58,150 nt of DNA, taken from assembly GCF_036662795.1 (NCBI RefSeq), contig NZ_JBAFWZ010000021.1, forward strand, positions 1 to 58,150, in the 5' to 3' direction. Below are positions 31,822 to 40,590 of this stretch, one piece after another. Each line of letters starts with the position of its first letter. The stretch's first letter is position 1. Position numbers and translations under genes: made by a program. Source of the DNA: Lysinibacillus_B sp036662795 (GTDB taxonomy: Bacteria > Bacillota > Bacilli > Bacillales_A > Planococcaceae). The notes under the pieces were generated by a model, which worked only from the letters and a program-made list of their open reading frames with translations, did not search any database and had not been told where the DNA came from.

Positions 31822-32941
31822 TTCCTTTTTGGTGAGTTATCGTAACAGGCACACGAATAACGAGCTCTGTTCCCCGATTATTTTTCATTTCTACAGTTCC
31901 ATTAATGAATTCAATTCGTTCACGCATACCCTTCAAGCCATTTCCACTCATTGTAAACGTTTCTTCATAGCCAATACCATTATCTTTTACGGATAAGGTT
32001 AGCTCTACGTTATTTTGACGAATCGTAATATCACATTTCGACGCCTTACTATGCTTGACTACATTTGTGACTGCCTCTTTTAAACACATACTTAGTACAT
32101 TTTCAGAGAGAACAGGGAGTTGAATTCTATTTGGTTCACCGTGTAATGTAAATTGGATTTCTGCTGCGCGTAGTATTTGCTCTACCCGTAGCAGCTCCTC
32201 GACCAACCGAACAGCCCGCATATCAGCTACTAGCTCGCGCACCTCTTTTAATGCCACACTCGCAGTTTGGCGAATATCTTTTATTTCATTTATGGCCTGC
32301 TCAGGATTTTTTTCGATTAAACGTGCGGCTAAGTCACTTTTCAACCCAATCATGGATAGCTTTTGCCCGAGTGTATCATGTAAATCACGCGCAATACGCT
32401 GGCGTTCCTCATGAATGATCAGCTCTGAAATACGGTCACGAGCAGTTTCTAATTGGCTTTCCAGGTTTTCTCTTCTATTCCGACTATAGAGGGTAAAGGG
32501 TAGCAAGACAACACCAATAACCGCAATTATAATAAACGGTGTTTGAGATAAAAATAAATCCAGGAAAATAAAATAGCCCGCCACGATTGAAATAACCGTA
32601 AAGCCAATATGTAAGCCATACATAATATAGAACCCGACCGTTTGGCGAATATTACCGATAAAAAACGCCGTAAAGAGGGATAGGTAAATATAGCCGAACA
32701 TAAGCGTCATCGCGACATTGAGCACCATTTGAAAGCTAATCCACATATAGACAAGTCCGCTTTTAGATTGAAACGAAAATCTATGGCATAAAAAGTAAAA
32801 CAAAATCATGACAATGCCTATTGAAATATACCAAAACGAAAAGGCACGTATGATAAAGAAAAATGGCATAATACAAAAAATAATCCATATATAAATACTT
32901 AACCATGGACTTTTTGGAATAATACTGTACCAGCTTTGCAT
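31814..32941 (-). CDS. desK: DesK-like membrane thermosensor histidine kinase
   Basis: A 375-residue sensor kinase. Four to five membrane helices fill residues 15-150, a two-helix coiled coil leads to the HisKA_3 domain, and the phosphorylated histidine is H188 in RIARDLHDTLGQ, the same number as in B. subtilis DesK. The HATPase_c domain follows (CLKEAVTNVVKHSKAS, DNGIGYEE, GNGLKGMRER). DesK measures membrane thickness and order, acting as kinase in the cold and phosphatase when warm. It is followed with an 8-nt overlap by desR. The des gene lies 143 nt upstream, with a terminator-like hairpin between. Confidence 0.92.
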   Translation of the reverse strand: MQSWYSIIPKSPWLSIYIWIIFCIMPFFFIIRAFSFWYISIGIVMILFYFLCHRFSFQSKSGLVYMWISFQMVLNVAMTLMFGYIYLSLFTAFFIGNIRQTVGFYIMYGLHIGFTVISIVAGYFIFLDLFLSQTPFIIIAVIGVVLLPFTLYSRNRRENLESQLETARDRISELIIHEERQRIARDLHDTLGQKLSMIGLKSDLAARLIEKNPEQAINEIKDIRQTASVALKEVRELVADMRAVRLVEELLRVEQILRAAEIQFTLHGEPNRIQLPVLSENVLSMCLKEAVTNVVKHSKASKCDITIRQNNVELTLSVKDNGIGYEETFTMSGNGLKGMRERIEFINGTVEMKNNRGTELVIRVPVTITHQKGSD

Positions 32942-33027
32942 AAAATCCTCACTTCTTTTTATTCTATTATAGCAAAGAGCCTATCTGTTATGTTATTTCA
33001 ACATAACTCAGCTTGAACATCAAACGA

Positions 33028-33058
33028 AAAGCTGCCTCAAAATTCATGAGACAGCTTT
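33028..33058 (-). terminator. Hairpin after des
   Basis: AAAGCTGCCTCA (33028-33039) pairs with TGAGACAGCTTT (33047-33058), one mismatch. Little U-tract follows on the minus strand, so some read-through from des into desK-desR may occur. Confidence 0.55.
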
Positions 33059-33084
33059 ATGCTAATTATATAGTTCTACTAGAC

Positions 33085-34125
33085 TTACGCAGCCTTTTTA
33101 GAAGAGTTTTTATCTCGCAGAGCAATCAATGCTTCCACTTCTTTAAACGACACAAACTTCTTGCGGTCAGGATCGTATAATTTATAACGAATTGACTCTA
33201 AGCTTGTTGATAGCGTAATTGTTGTAGCATTTTGTAATGGTGGTATAGATTCATGCGCTGCCTCTAAATTATAGTTAGGTACACGAGGAGCTAAGTGATG
33301 CACATGGTGGAAACCAATATTTCCTGTAGCCCACTGTAAGATTTTCGGTAATTTATAGTACGAGCTACCTTCAACCGCAGCCTTTACATAATCCCATTCA
33401 TCATCATATTCGAAATACGAATCCTCGTACGTATGCTGAATATAGAATAGCCAAATCCCTAGAGAACCTGCAATAAATAACGTTACACCTTGAACAAGTA
33501 AAAATGCCTGCCAGCCAACAAAATAAATTAATGTTCCACAGAGTGCAATAAGCGTTACATTCGTTAAATGTGTGTTAATACGTTCTTTTTTCTTCGCATC
33601 GCTGCGATTAAAGCGATTTAAGATAAGTACCATAAATAGCGGACCTAATCCGAACATCACCAGTGGATTACGATATAATCGATAGCCTAGGCGACCTAGC
33701 TTTGATTTTTCTAAATACTCATCAACCGTTAACATATCAATGTCACCGATACCACGCTTGTCCAAGTTAGAACTTGATGCATGGTGAATTGTATGCTCAC
33801 GCTTCCATTTTTCATACGGAAACGACGTTAATACACCTGTGATAAACCCTACATAATCATTCGCCTTCTTATTTTTAAAGAAAGAGCCATGTGTACAATC
33901 ATGGAAAATGATAAATGTTCGAACAACAAAGCCTGAAGCAATCACACTACAAGCCACTGTATACCAAACAGAAAATTGCAATACATAATAGCCTAATCCC
34001 CAAATTGCTAGCAGTGGTAAAATAGTATTCACCATTTGCATAATACTTCTATTAACTTCAGACTTCGCAAAAGGCGCTACATCTTTACGTAACTTTTTCG
34101 TCTTTTCTGCATCTGTCATATTCAC
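33085..34125 (-). CDS. des: Membrane fatty acid delta-5 desaturase
   Basis: A 346-residue acyl-lipid desaturase closely resembling B. subtilis Des. It inserts a cis double bond in membrane lipids to restore fluidity in the cold. The three histidine boxes are intact: HDCTH (75-79), HTIHH (111-115) and HHVHH (273-277), which hold the di-iron centre. Four helices alternate with them. The start is GTG 34125 or ATG 34119; AGTAGGGA lies just upstream of both. A promoter candidate and a palindromic operator lie upstream, and the desK-desR two-component genes follow on the same strand. Confidence 0.94.
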   Translation of the reverse strand: MNMTDAEKTKKLRKDVAPFAKSEVNRSIMQMVNTILPLLAIWGLGYYVLQFSVWYTVACSVIASGFVVRTFIIFHDCTHGSFFKNKKANDYVGFITGVLTSFPYEKWKREHTIHHASSSNLDKRGIGDIDMLTVDEYLEKSKLGRLGYRLYRNPLVMFGLGPLFMVLILNRFNRSDAKKKERINTHLTNVTLIALCGTLIYFVGWQAFLLVQGVTLFIAGSLGIWLFYIQHTYEDSYFEYDDEWDYVKAAVEGSSYYKLPKILQWATGNIGFHHVHHLAPRVPNYNLEAAHESIPPLQNATTITLSTSLESIRYKLYDPDRKKFVSFKEVEALIALRDKNSSKKAA

Positions 34126-34163
34126 GTTATTCCCTACTTTCGTTTCTGTTATGCGATATATAA

Positions 34164-34234
34164 ATCATACAAAACTAGCAATATGACAAACAGAAGCAAA
34201 CATCACTATTTTTTTATGACATATGTCATATGAC
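34164..34234 (-). promoter_or_regulatory. des promoter with palindromic DesR-type sites
   Basis: On the minus strand a TATGAT -10 lies at 34169-34164. About 65 bp upstream of the implied start site is the perfect 14-bp palindrome ATGACATATGTCAT (34216-34229), overlapped by the palindrome GTCATATGAC (34225-34234). A further TGTCATAT half site lies nearer the -10 (34188-34181). Tandem sites at this distance fit phospho-DesR activation; the binding itself is inferred. Confidence 0.55.
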
Positions 34235-34280
34235 CAGGTAATAATTGTATAAACTATATTTTTTTATTGATTCCTCCCTA

Positions 34281-34426
34281 TAAGTCGGGGTTGTTCGTAG
34301 TGGAGCCAGCGTGCGTGCATCTGTCACATCGTGTGGCAACGCCTTCGTGAACAACGTCGTGTAGCTGACGCTTCGCTTTCGCTACACAAAACATCTGTTA
34401 GTCTCTGGCGCAGCGGAAATCAACCC
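34281..34426. repeat. Interspersed GC-rich repeat upstream of des
   Basis: A GC-rich stretch in an AT-rich gap, ending in GGCGCAGCGGAAATCAAC (34407-34424), the terminal motif of the repeat at 50800-50931. Positions 34323-34362 match 51243-51282 with 6 mismatches in 40. It is probably a non-coding mobile or palindromic repeat of a Bacillales-wide type. Confidence 0.6.
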
Positions 34427-34449
34427 AAAAGCTATAGCAATGAACCATT

Positions 34450-34953
34450 TTATTGATTAAAAGGACCTTTTAAATTTAGCTGGTAAAAGGCGAGGTGCAG
34501 CCAGCGTTGAAATTTATAGCCGGCATTTTGAATTGTACCTGCGTATACAAAGCCCAGCTTCTCATGCGCTGCAATACTTCCGTCATTTTCCGCATCAATA
34601 CAAGCGACCATTGTCTTTACACCAGCCTGCTCTGCATAGGCGATTAAATGCTTCATTAACTTCGAACCAATCCCCTTTTTGAAATGGTCCTTATGCACAT
34701 AAACAGAATGCTCTACCGTATATTGATAAGCGGGATAAGCACGAAACGGACCGTATGTTGCATAGCCAGCTACTACACCGTTATCTTCATACACAAATAA
34801 CGGCTCACCCGCTGCCACCTTCGCATCGAACCAAGCTAAACGCTCCTCTAATACTTGGGGCTTATACATATAAATCGCTGTGCTATTTAAAATATTGTCA
34901 TTAAAAATTTCTAGTATTGTCGGGATATCCTCTCGTACTGCTTTACGAATCAT
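34450..34953 (-). CDS. GNAT N-acetyltransferase, phosphinothricin-acetyltransferase-like
   Basis: A 167-residue GNAT enzyme of the Pat/YwnH group. Typical parts are IRKAVREDIPTILEIFND at the N-terminus, GYATYGPFRAYPAYQYTVEHSVYV in the middle (in part), the acetyl-CoA loop KKGIGSKLMKHLI near residues 93-105, and HEKLGFVYAGTIQNAGYKF near the end. Relatives acetylate methionine sulfoximine, phosphinothricin or similar amino-acid analogues, giving detoxification. It is a single gene just downstream of the metH terminator on the same strand. Substrate remains inferred. Confidence 0.85.
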   Translation of the reverse strand: MIRKAVREDIPTILEIFNDNILNSTAIYMYKPQVLEERLAWFDAKVAAGEPLFVYEDNGVVAGYATYGPFRAYPAYQYTVEHSVYVHKDHFKKGIGSKLMKHLIAYAEQAGVKTMVACIDAENDGSIAAHEKLGFVYAGTIQNAGYKFQRWLHLAFYQLNLKGPFNQ

Positions 34954-34981
34954 ATTAATCCTCCATTTTTCAATTTAAAAA

Positions 34982-35007
34982 GTGCCCTTGTCACAGGACA
35001 AGAGCAC
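34982..35007 (-). terminator. Terminator of the yitJ-metH operon
   Basis: GTGCCCTTGTC (34982-34992) pairs with GACAAGAGCAC (34997-35007), one mismatch, around ACAG. On the minus strand TTTTTAAATT follows. Confidence 0.85.
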
Positions 35008-35015
35008 CTAGTTTC

Positions 35016-38000
35016 TTAAACGTTAAAATATCGCGCGTCTGGGTGGGCAAAGACAATAGCCGATACACTTGCCTCTGGTTCCATCATAAACCCTTCTGTT
35101 AAATTTACACCAATATCTTCTGGCTTTAGTAATTTAAACAGCTTTTCTTGATCCTCTAAATTTGGACAAGCTGGGTAGCCAAAGCTGAAGCGCTGCCCTT
35201 GATATTTCGCCGCAAAACGATCACGCATTGTGAAATCCACTCCATCTGGGAAGCCCCATTGGTCACGGATTTCTTGGTGAATACGCTCTGCAAAGCCTTC
35301 TGCAAGCTCTAGTGCCGTAGCTTGAAGTGCATGACTTTCAAGGAATTTCCCCGCTTCCTTTAGTTCGCGTGCCTGATCGCTTACACCGCGACCAGCTGTG
35401 ACAACCATTAAGGCAACATAATCCATTTCACCGCTTCCAACCCTTTTAAGAAAGTCTGCTAAGCATAGAAACGGCGCTACAGACTGACGCGGGAATGTGA
35501 AACGCTCAATTTCTGTTTTATGATCTTCCGGGCTATAAATAACAACATCATCGCCATCCGCCTGTGCAGGGAAGAATCGATACATTCCTGAAGGCATTAA
35601 TATTTCATCAGACAAGTAGCTATTGACAAGCTCATGCAATTGCGTTGCACGCTCATCTCCTTCAGAAAGCAGCTTGTCTACATTGCCTTTCAAGCCAAGG
35701 TGATGGCCAATTAACGTACGCATATTCACATAAGGCTGTAAATGTGATACAGCATACTCACGCTTTACATGACGAACCAAATCCTTCGGCAGGAATACTT
35801 CTGCATCGCCAACCGTACGTACTGGCTTTGGTGCTTCTGCAACAGGTTTTGCTGCTCGTTTACCATCTGCTTCAAGACGCTTTTCTCTTGCCTCGCGTAG
35901 CTCTACTTCTAGTACTTCACGCTCTGCAGGATTCATCAAACGATTCGCTAGCTCTAGCCCCTGCATCGCATCCTTCGCGTACAGCACCGGGCCGTCATAT
36001 TCACCGGCAATTTTCGTTTCTGTAAATCGACGAGAAAGTGCTGCACCACCTACCATGATTGGTATATCAATCCCCACTTCTTTAAAGTCCATGGCAGTTA
36101 ATACCATTTGCTGTGCAGATTTAACAAGTAATCCCGAAAGTCCAACGAAATCTGGGTTTTCTCGACGGATCGCTTCAATAAGTTCAGCTGGTGTTACTTT
36201 AATACCAAGGTCCACAACCTTGTAGCCATTATTACTTAAAATAATATCCACCAGATTTTTTCCAATATCATGCACGTCACCTTTAACCGTTGCTAACACC
36301 ATTTTCCCTTTACTTGCGGATTCGTCACTCTTTTCCATAAACTGCTCTAAATGCCCAACAGCTGCCTTCATTACACCCGCAGATTGTAACACTTCGGCAA
36401 CGATAAGCTGGTTATCATTAAAGAGGCGACCGACTTCAGCCATCCCGTCCATTAAAGGCCCATTTATAATATCTAACGGTGAATGGAACAGCTCCATCGC
36501 TGCATCTAAATCGGGAATTAAACCTTCCTTTGTTCCTTCTAAAATGTAATAAGCAAGGCGACCTTCCACTGTTTCAGGTAAACTAACCTCCGCCTTATCC
36601 TTCTTCTTATCACGATAAAAATCAGTAAAGACAGCAAGTGTTTCATCATTCGTATTAAAGATTAAATCATTGGCAAGCTTAATTTCCTGTTCTGGAATCG
36701 ATGCATAACGCTCTAGTTTTTCCGTATTTACAATCGCATAGTCTAAGCCCGCTTGTGTACAGTGATATAAATACACCGCATTTAATACTTCACGCCCGAC
36801 TGGTGGTAAACCGAAAGATACGTTACTTACCCCTAACACCGTAAGCGTACGTGGTAATTTTTCTTTAATGAGACGAATTCCTTCGATTGTTTCCTCTGCT
36901 GCACCAATATATTGCTCATCACCTGTACCAACAGGGAACATTAGCGGGTCAAAAATTATATCCTCAGGTTCAATGCCCCATTTTTCTGTCAGTAGCTTAT
37001 AAGAGCGTTCAGCAACTTCTAGCTTACGCTCACGACTAACCGCCATCCCTATTTCATCAATTGTCCCGACAACGATAGAGGCACCGTACTTTTTCACAAG
37101 TGGTAAAACAGCATCAAAGCGCTCCTCACCATCCTCAAGGTTGATCGAGTTAATAATTGCTTTTCCTTGAGAGAACTTTAACGCTTCCTCCATTACTTTC
37201 TCATCTGTTGAGTCGATCACAAGAGGTACCTTCACCTTTTTCACAACTTCAGCCATGAAGCCGCGCATATCTTCTACTTCATCACGGTCTGGGTTTGCTA
37301 AGCAAACATCAATAACATGCGCACCGTTTTTCACCTGTGCACGGGCAATTTCTGCCGCTTCCTCAAACATCCCATCGATAATGAGCTGTTTAAATTTACG
37401 AGAGCCGATTACATTTGTTCGTTCGCCCATAAATAATGGACGCATAGAGTCATCATATTGAAGTGGCTCGATCCCGGACACTACATGACCATGCGTTTTT
37501 TCAGGACGCGGTCGTGGTGAAAAGTCTGCTACTGCCTCACGAATAGCAGCGATATGTGCTGGTGTTGTACCACAGCATCCACCAACAATATTTAACCAGC
37601 CTTTTTCCGCAAAGCCGCGGAGCTTTTTCGATAACGAATCAGGTGTCTCGTGGTAGCAGCCCTCTTCATCCGGAAGACCAGCATTCGGATAACAGCTCAC
37701 ATAGCTTGTTGCTAGCTCTGACAACGAACGAATATGATCCGTCATAAACTCTGGACCTGTAGCACAGTTTAAGCCGACTGATAATGGTTTAATATGTTCT
37801 ATTGAAATATAAAATGCTTCGATAGACTGTCCAGCAAGAGTCGTTCCCATCGGCTCAATCGTACCCGAAATCATAATAGGAAGCTCTGTCCCTAGCTCCT
37901 CAAACACCTGACGAATTCCTAGAGTTGCCGCCTTTACGTTTAGCATATCCTGACTCGTCTCTAACAGAATTAAATCTGAACCTGCTTCTACAAGTGCTTT

Positions 38001-38444
38001 GGCCTGCACATAGAAGTTTTCCTGTAATTCTTCAAATGTAATACCACCTGTGACGGATAGGGTTTTCGTCGTCGGACCAATTGCTCCAGCTACATAGCGA
38101 GGCCATTCCGGTGTAGAAAACTCCTTCACTGCCTCTACTGCCAAATGAACAGCGCGCGTGTTAATTTCAACAGCATGCTCGCCTAAATCATATTCATTTA
38201 AAACTAGCGGCGTCCCACCAAATGTATTCGTACAAATGATATCTGCACCAGCCTCTAGATACTCTCGGTGAACTTTACTAAGTACATCCGGTCTTGTAAT
38301 GACTAGATTTTCATTACAGCCATCTAATTCTTCTCCACCAAAATCCTCGGGTGTTAAATTTTCATTTTGAAGCATTGTTCCCATTGCTCCATCAATAATT
38401 AAAATTCTTTTTTCAAGTTGTTCGTATATTGAGTGGTTAGGCAT
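35016..38444 (-). CDS. metH: Cobalamin-dependent methionine synthase
   Basis: A 1142-residue B12-dependent methionine synthase with all modules in order. The homocysteine-binding domain (residues 1-320) ends with the zinc motif GGCCGTTP. The pterin-binding domain for methyl-tetrahydrofolate (about 340-600) contains MGERTNVIGS. The cobalamin cap and B12 domains (about 640-880) include the lower-ligand motif DVHDIGKN. The C-terminal SAM-activation domain follows, with YFPAQ-like FFPAQADGD and SFGYPACPNLEDQ. It converts homocysteine to methionine in the cytosol. It overlaps yitJ by 8 nt, so both are controlled by the S-box upstream. Confidence 0.96.
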   Translation of the reverse strand: MPNHSIYEQLEKRILIIDGAMGTMLQNENLTPEDFGGEELDGCNENLVITRPDVLSKVHREYLEAGADIICTNTFGGTPLVLNEYDLGEHAVEINTRAVHLAVEAVKEFSTPEWPRYVAGAIGPTTKTLSVTGGITFEELQENFYVQAKALVEAGSDLILLETSQDMLNVKAATLGIRQVFEELGTELPIMISGTIEPMGTTLAGQSIEAFYISIEHIKPLSVGLNCATGPEFMTDHIRSLSELATSYVSCYPNAGLPDEEGCYHETPDSLSKKLRGFAEKGWLNIVGGCCGTTPAHIAAIREAVADFSPRPRPEKTHGHVVSGIEPLQYDDSMRPLFMGERTNVIGSRKFKQLIIDGMFEEAAEIARAQVKNGAHVIDVCLANPDRDEVEDMRGFMAEVVKKVKVPLVIDSTDEKVMEEALKFSQGKAIINSINLEDGEERFDAVLPLVKKYGASIVVGTIDEIGMAVSRERKLEVAERSYKLLTEKWGIEPEDIIFDPLMFPVGTGDEQYIGAAEETIEGIRLIKEKLPRTLTVLGVSNVSFGLPPVGREVLNAVYLYHCTQAGLDYAIVNTEKLERYASIPEQEIKLANDLIFNTNDETLAVFTDFYRDKKKDKAEVSLPETVEGRLAYYILEGTKEGLIPDLDAAMELFHSPLDIINGPLMDGMAEVGRLFNDNQLIVAEVLQSAGVMKAAVGHLEQFMEKSDESASKGKMVLATVKGDVHDIGKNLVDIILSNNGYKVVDLGIKVTPAELIEAIRRENPDFVGLSGLLVKSAQQMVLTAMDFKEVGIDIPIMVGGAALSRRFTETKIAGEYDGPVLYAKDAMQGLELANRLMNPAEREVLEVELREAREKRLEADGKRAAKPVAEAPKPVRTVGDAEVFLPKDLVRHVKREYAVSHLQPYVNMRTLIGHHLGLKGNVDKLLSEGDERATQLHELVNSYLSDEILMPSGMYRFFPAQADGDDVVIYSPEDHKTEIERFTFPRQSVAPFLCLADFLKRVGSGEMDYVALMVVTAGRGVSDQARELKEAGKFLESHALQATALELAEGFAERIHQEIRDQWGFPDGVDFTMRDRFAAKYQGQRFSFGYPACPNLEDQEKLFKLLKPEDIGVNLTEGFMMEPEASVSAIVFAHPDARYFNV

Positions 38445-40281
38445 TAAATTGTACTCCTTTATTTTGCGCGTCCAGCTCCTTCACATAATCCATCAGCTGC
38501 AACGTCATATCATATCGTAAAAACGGTGTAATTAAATAGATTCCATTAAAGTATTGGCAGGCTGTATCTAGTAATTCCTTCGCGATAGCAACCCCTTCAG
38601 CAGTCGCCTTCTCCTTATCATCACCACACGCCTCCATTCGGGCTAATACTTCCTCTGAAAGCTTGATGCCCGGTACCTCATGATGCAAGAATTCCGCGCT
38701 TCTAAATGATGTGAGTGGCATAATACCAATATAGATAGGTGCTTCTAAATGCTTTGTCGCCTCATAAATTTCTTCAATTTTTTCTTTTGAATAAACAGGC
38801 TGAGAAATAAAATAATCACAGCCATGCTCTAGCTTCTTCTCTAAACGATCAACTGCACGTGACACAACACGGACATTCGGATTAAACGCTCCAGCTACCG
38901 AGAAGTTCGCCTTTTTACGAAGCGGCTTCCCTGAGAATGAAATTCCTTCATTTAATCCCTTAATCATCGACATGAGCTCCATCGAGGAAACATCATAAAC
39001 ACTTGTCGCCCCTGGGAAATCCCCTACCTTTGTTGGGTCTCCTGTAATAACTAAAATATCGTGGAGCTCAAGTGCGTTTAATCCCATTAAATGTGATTGT
39101 AAACCGATTAAGTTTCGATCACGGCAAGTTAAATGAGGTAAAACACGAACGCCTTCCTGTACAAGTAACGCTGACATCGCAATGTTACTTATACGCGGAG
39201 AGGCAAGTGAGTTATCCGCCATCATAATGACGTCCGCACCATTTTCATACAGCTCTTTTGCTCCTGTAATAAATCCGTCAATCTCTAAATGTCTAGGTGT
39301 ATCCAACTCTACAATAACAGAGCGCTCACGCTTCGCCTTTTCATGTAAGGGCTCGTATTTACGAGGCTCAGGCATACGCACAAATTCTGTTTTACCAGGG
39401 CGCGCCTCTTTTTCTGTTATCGGCTTACTATTGGCTAATCGTTTTTTCGTTTCTTCAATATGCTTTGGTGTTGTTCCGCAGCAGCCGCCGATTAAACGAA
39501 CCCCCTGCTTCACTAATTCCTCTGCTGCTCGCGCAAAATAATCCGCCTCTGATTCATATACCACACGGCCATCCTCTACATCTAACAGAGAAGCATTCGG
39601 AGAAGCCGATAAAAACGCTTTACTGGGTAAATTTACTTTTTCAAAAGCTTGAATTGTATGGAATGGTCCGAGACGACAATTACTTCCTACAATATCAGCT
39701 CCGAGCGCTTCAAGTTCAGTTAACACGTCACAGAATGAAATACCGCCCTGCAATATACCCGGCTCATGCATAGAAACTTGCGCAATGATTGGTAAATCGG
39801 TTAATTGACGCACCGTTGTGACAGCCGCTCGAATCTCTTCTACATCATAAAACGTCTCAAGTAAAATGCCATCCACTTCACCAACAATGAGTACCTCTGC
39901 TTGCTCACGAATAGCAGACACAATCTCCTCTAAAGTTGCATCACTTTTACGAATCCCTCGAATACCACCAATTGTGCCTAAGACAAAGACGTCTTTACCT
40001 GCCGCTGCACGTTTAGCAATACAAACAGCCGCCTCGTTAAACTCCCTCACACGTCCTTCATAGCCGTAACGAGCTAGTTTAATAGAATTGGCACCGTATG
40101 TATTCGTTTGAATAATATCTGCACCAGCTTCGATATATTGCTCATGAATTTTTTGAACAATTTCCGGCTTAGTCACATTCATTTCTTCATGACAATAATC
40201 CAAGCCATATGAATAAAGTAGTGTTCCAATCGCACCGTCCGCTGTAAGTACGCGCGTTTGTAAAGCTTCAAGCAATCCCAT
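38437..40281 (-). CDS. yitJ: Bifunctional homocysteine S-methyltransferase / methylenetetrahydrofolate reductase
   Basis: A 614-residue fusion like B. subtilis YitJ. I set the start at ATG 40281, with AGAGGGA five bases upstream; the frame extends to 40329 without a ribosome site. The N-terminal half is a homocysteine methyltransferase domain ending in GGCCGTTP near residue 280, with the zinc cysteines. The C-terminal half is a MetF-type flavin reductase (VIVELDTPRHLEIDGF, LTCRDRNLIGLQSHLMG, FISQPVY) that makes 5-methyl-THF. Directly followed by metH with an 8-nt overlap, it would supply the methyl donor. The S-box riboswitch controls both. Confidence 0.93.
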   Translation of the reverse strand: MGLLEALQTRVLTADGAIGTLLYSYGLDYCHEEMNVTKPEIVQKIHEQYIEAGADIIQTNTYGANSIKLARYGYEGRVREFNEAAVCIAKRAAAGKDVFVLGTIGGIRGIRKSDATLEEIVSAIREQAEVLIVGEVDGILLETFYDVEEIRAAVTTVRQLTDLPIIAQVSMHEPGILQGGISFCDVLTELEALGADIVGSNCRLGPFHTIQAFEKVNLPSKAFLSASPNASLLDVEDGRVVYESEADYFARAAEELVKQGVRLIGGCCGTTPKHIEETKKRLANSKPITEKEARPGKTEFVRMPEPRKYEPLHEKAKRERSVIVELDTPRHLEIDGFITGAKELYENGADVIMMADNSLASPRISNIAMSALLVQEGVRVLPHLTCRDRNLIGLQSHLMGLNALELHDILVITGDPTKVGDFPGATSVYDVSSMELMSMIKGLNEGISFSGKPLRKKANFSVAGAFNPNVRVVSRAVDRLEKKLEHGCDYFISQPVYSKEKIEEIYEATKHLEAPIYIGIMPLTSFRSAEFLHHEVPGIKLSEEVLARMEACGDDKEKATAEGVAIAKELLDTACQYFNGIYLITPFLRYDMTLQLMDYVKELDAQNKGVQFNA

Positions 40282-40339
40282 GAAAGTCCCTCTCTCTCTA
40301 CCAAATAGGTTATGTATTCTTATGAGCACTTTTCTCAGT

Positions 40340-40374
40340 ACAAGAAAAAGCCTTCTTTTCTACAAGAAGGCTTT
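40340..40374 (-). terminator. S-box controlled terminator
   Basis: AAAGCCTTCTT (40347-40357) pairs with AAGAAGGCTTT (40364-40374). On the minus strand CTTTTTCTTG follows. It lies right after the SAM aptamer and would form when SAM is bound. Confidence 0.85.
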
Positions 40375-40385
40375 ATACTACGAGT

Positions 40386-40490
40386 CCCTTCTCATCTTTA
40401 CGGCAAATGCCGGCTGGATTTAGCACCTGGCGCAAGCTGCGTTGGTTGCTGAAGCTTCATCGGGCCAGTCCCTCAGCTTCTCTTGATAAG
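40386..40490 (-). ncRNA. SAM-I (S-box) riboswitch
   Basis: On the minus strand all conserved S-box blocks are present: CTTATCAAGAGAAGCTGAGGG (cited to 20 bases: CTTATCAAGAGAAGCTGAGG), ACTGGCCCGATGAAGCTTCAGCAACC in separate parts, the GGTGCTAAATCCAGC block, and the closing GATGAGAAGGG. High SAM should stop transcription before yitJ-metH. This places methionine synthesis under methionine/SAM feedback. Confidence 0.95.
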
Positions 40491-40521
40491 AATTATATGA
40501 ATTTTGTCAATAATTAAAAGA

Positions 40522-40550
40522 ATCATATCGCTATATGAATAGAACGTCAA
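40522..40550 (-). promoter_or_regulatory. yitJ-metH promoter
   Basis: On the minus strand TTGACG (40550-40545) and TATGAT (40527-40522) are 17 bp apart. Transcription would start near 40515, about 25 nt before the S-box. Confidence 0.7.
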
Positions 40551-40590
40551 GACCATTTACTTAAGTAAAGCGGTTTCATGTAATATTTCT

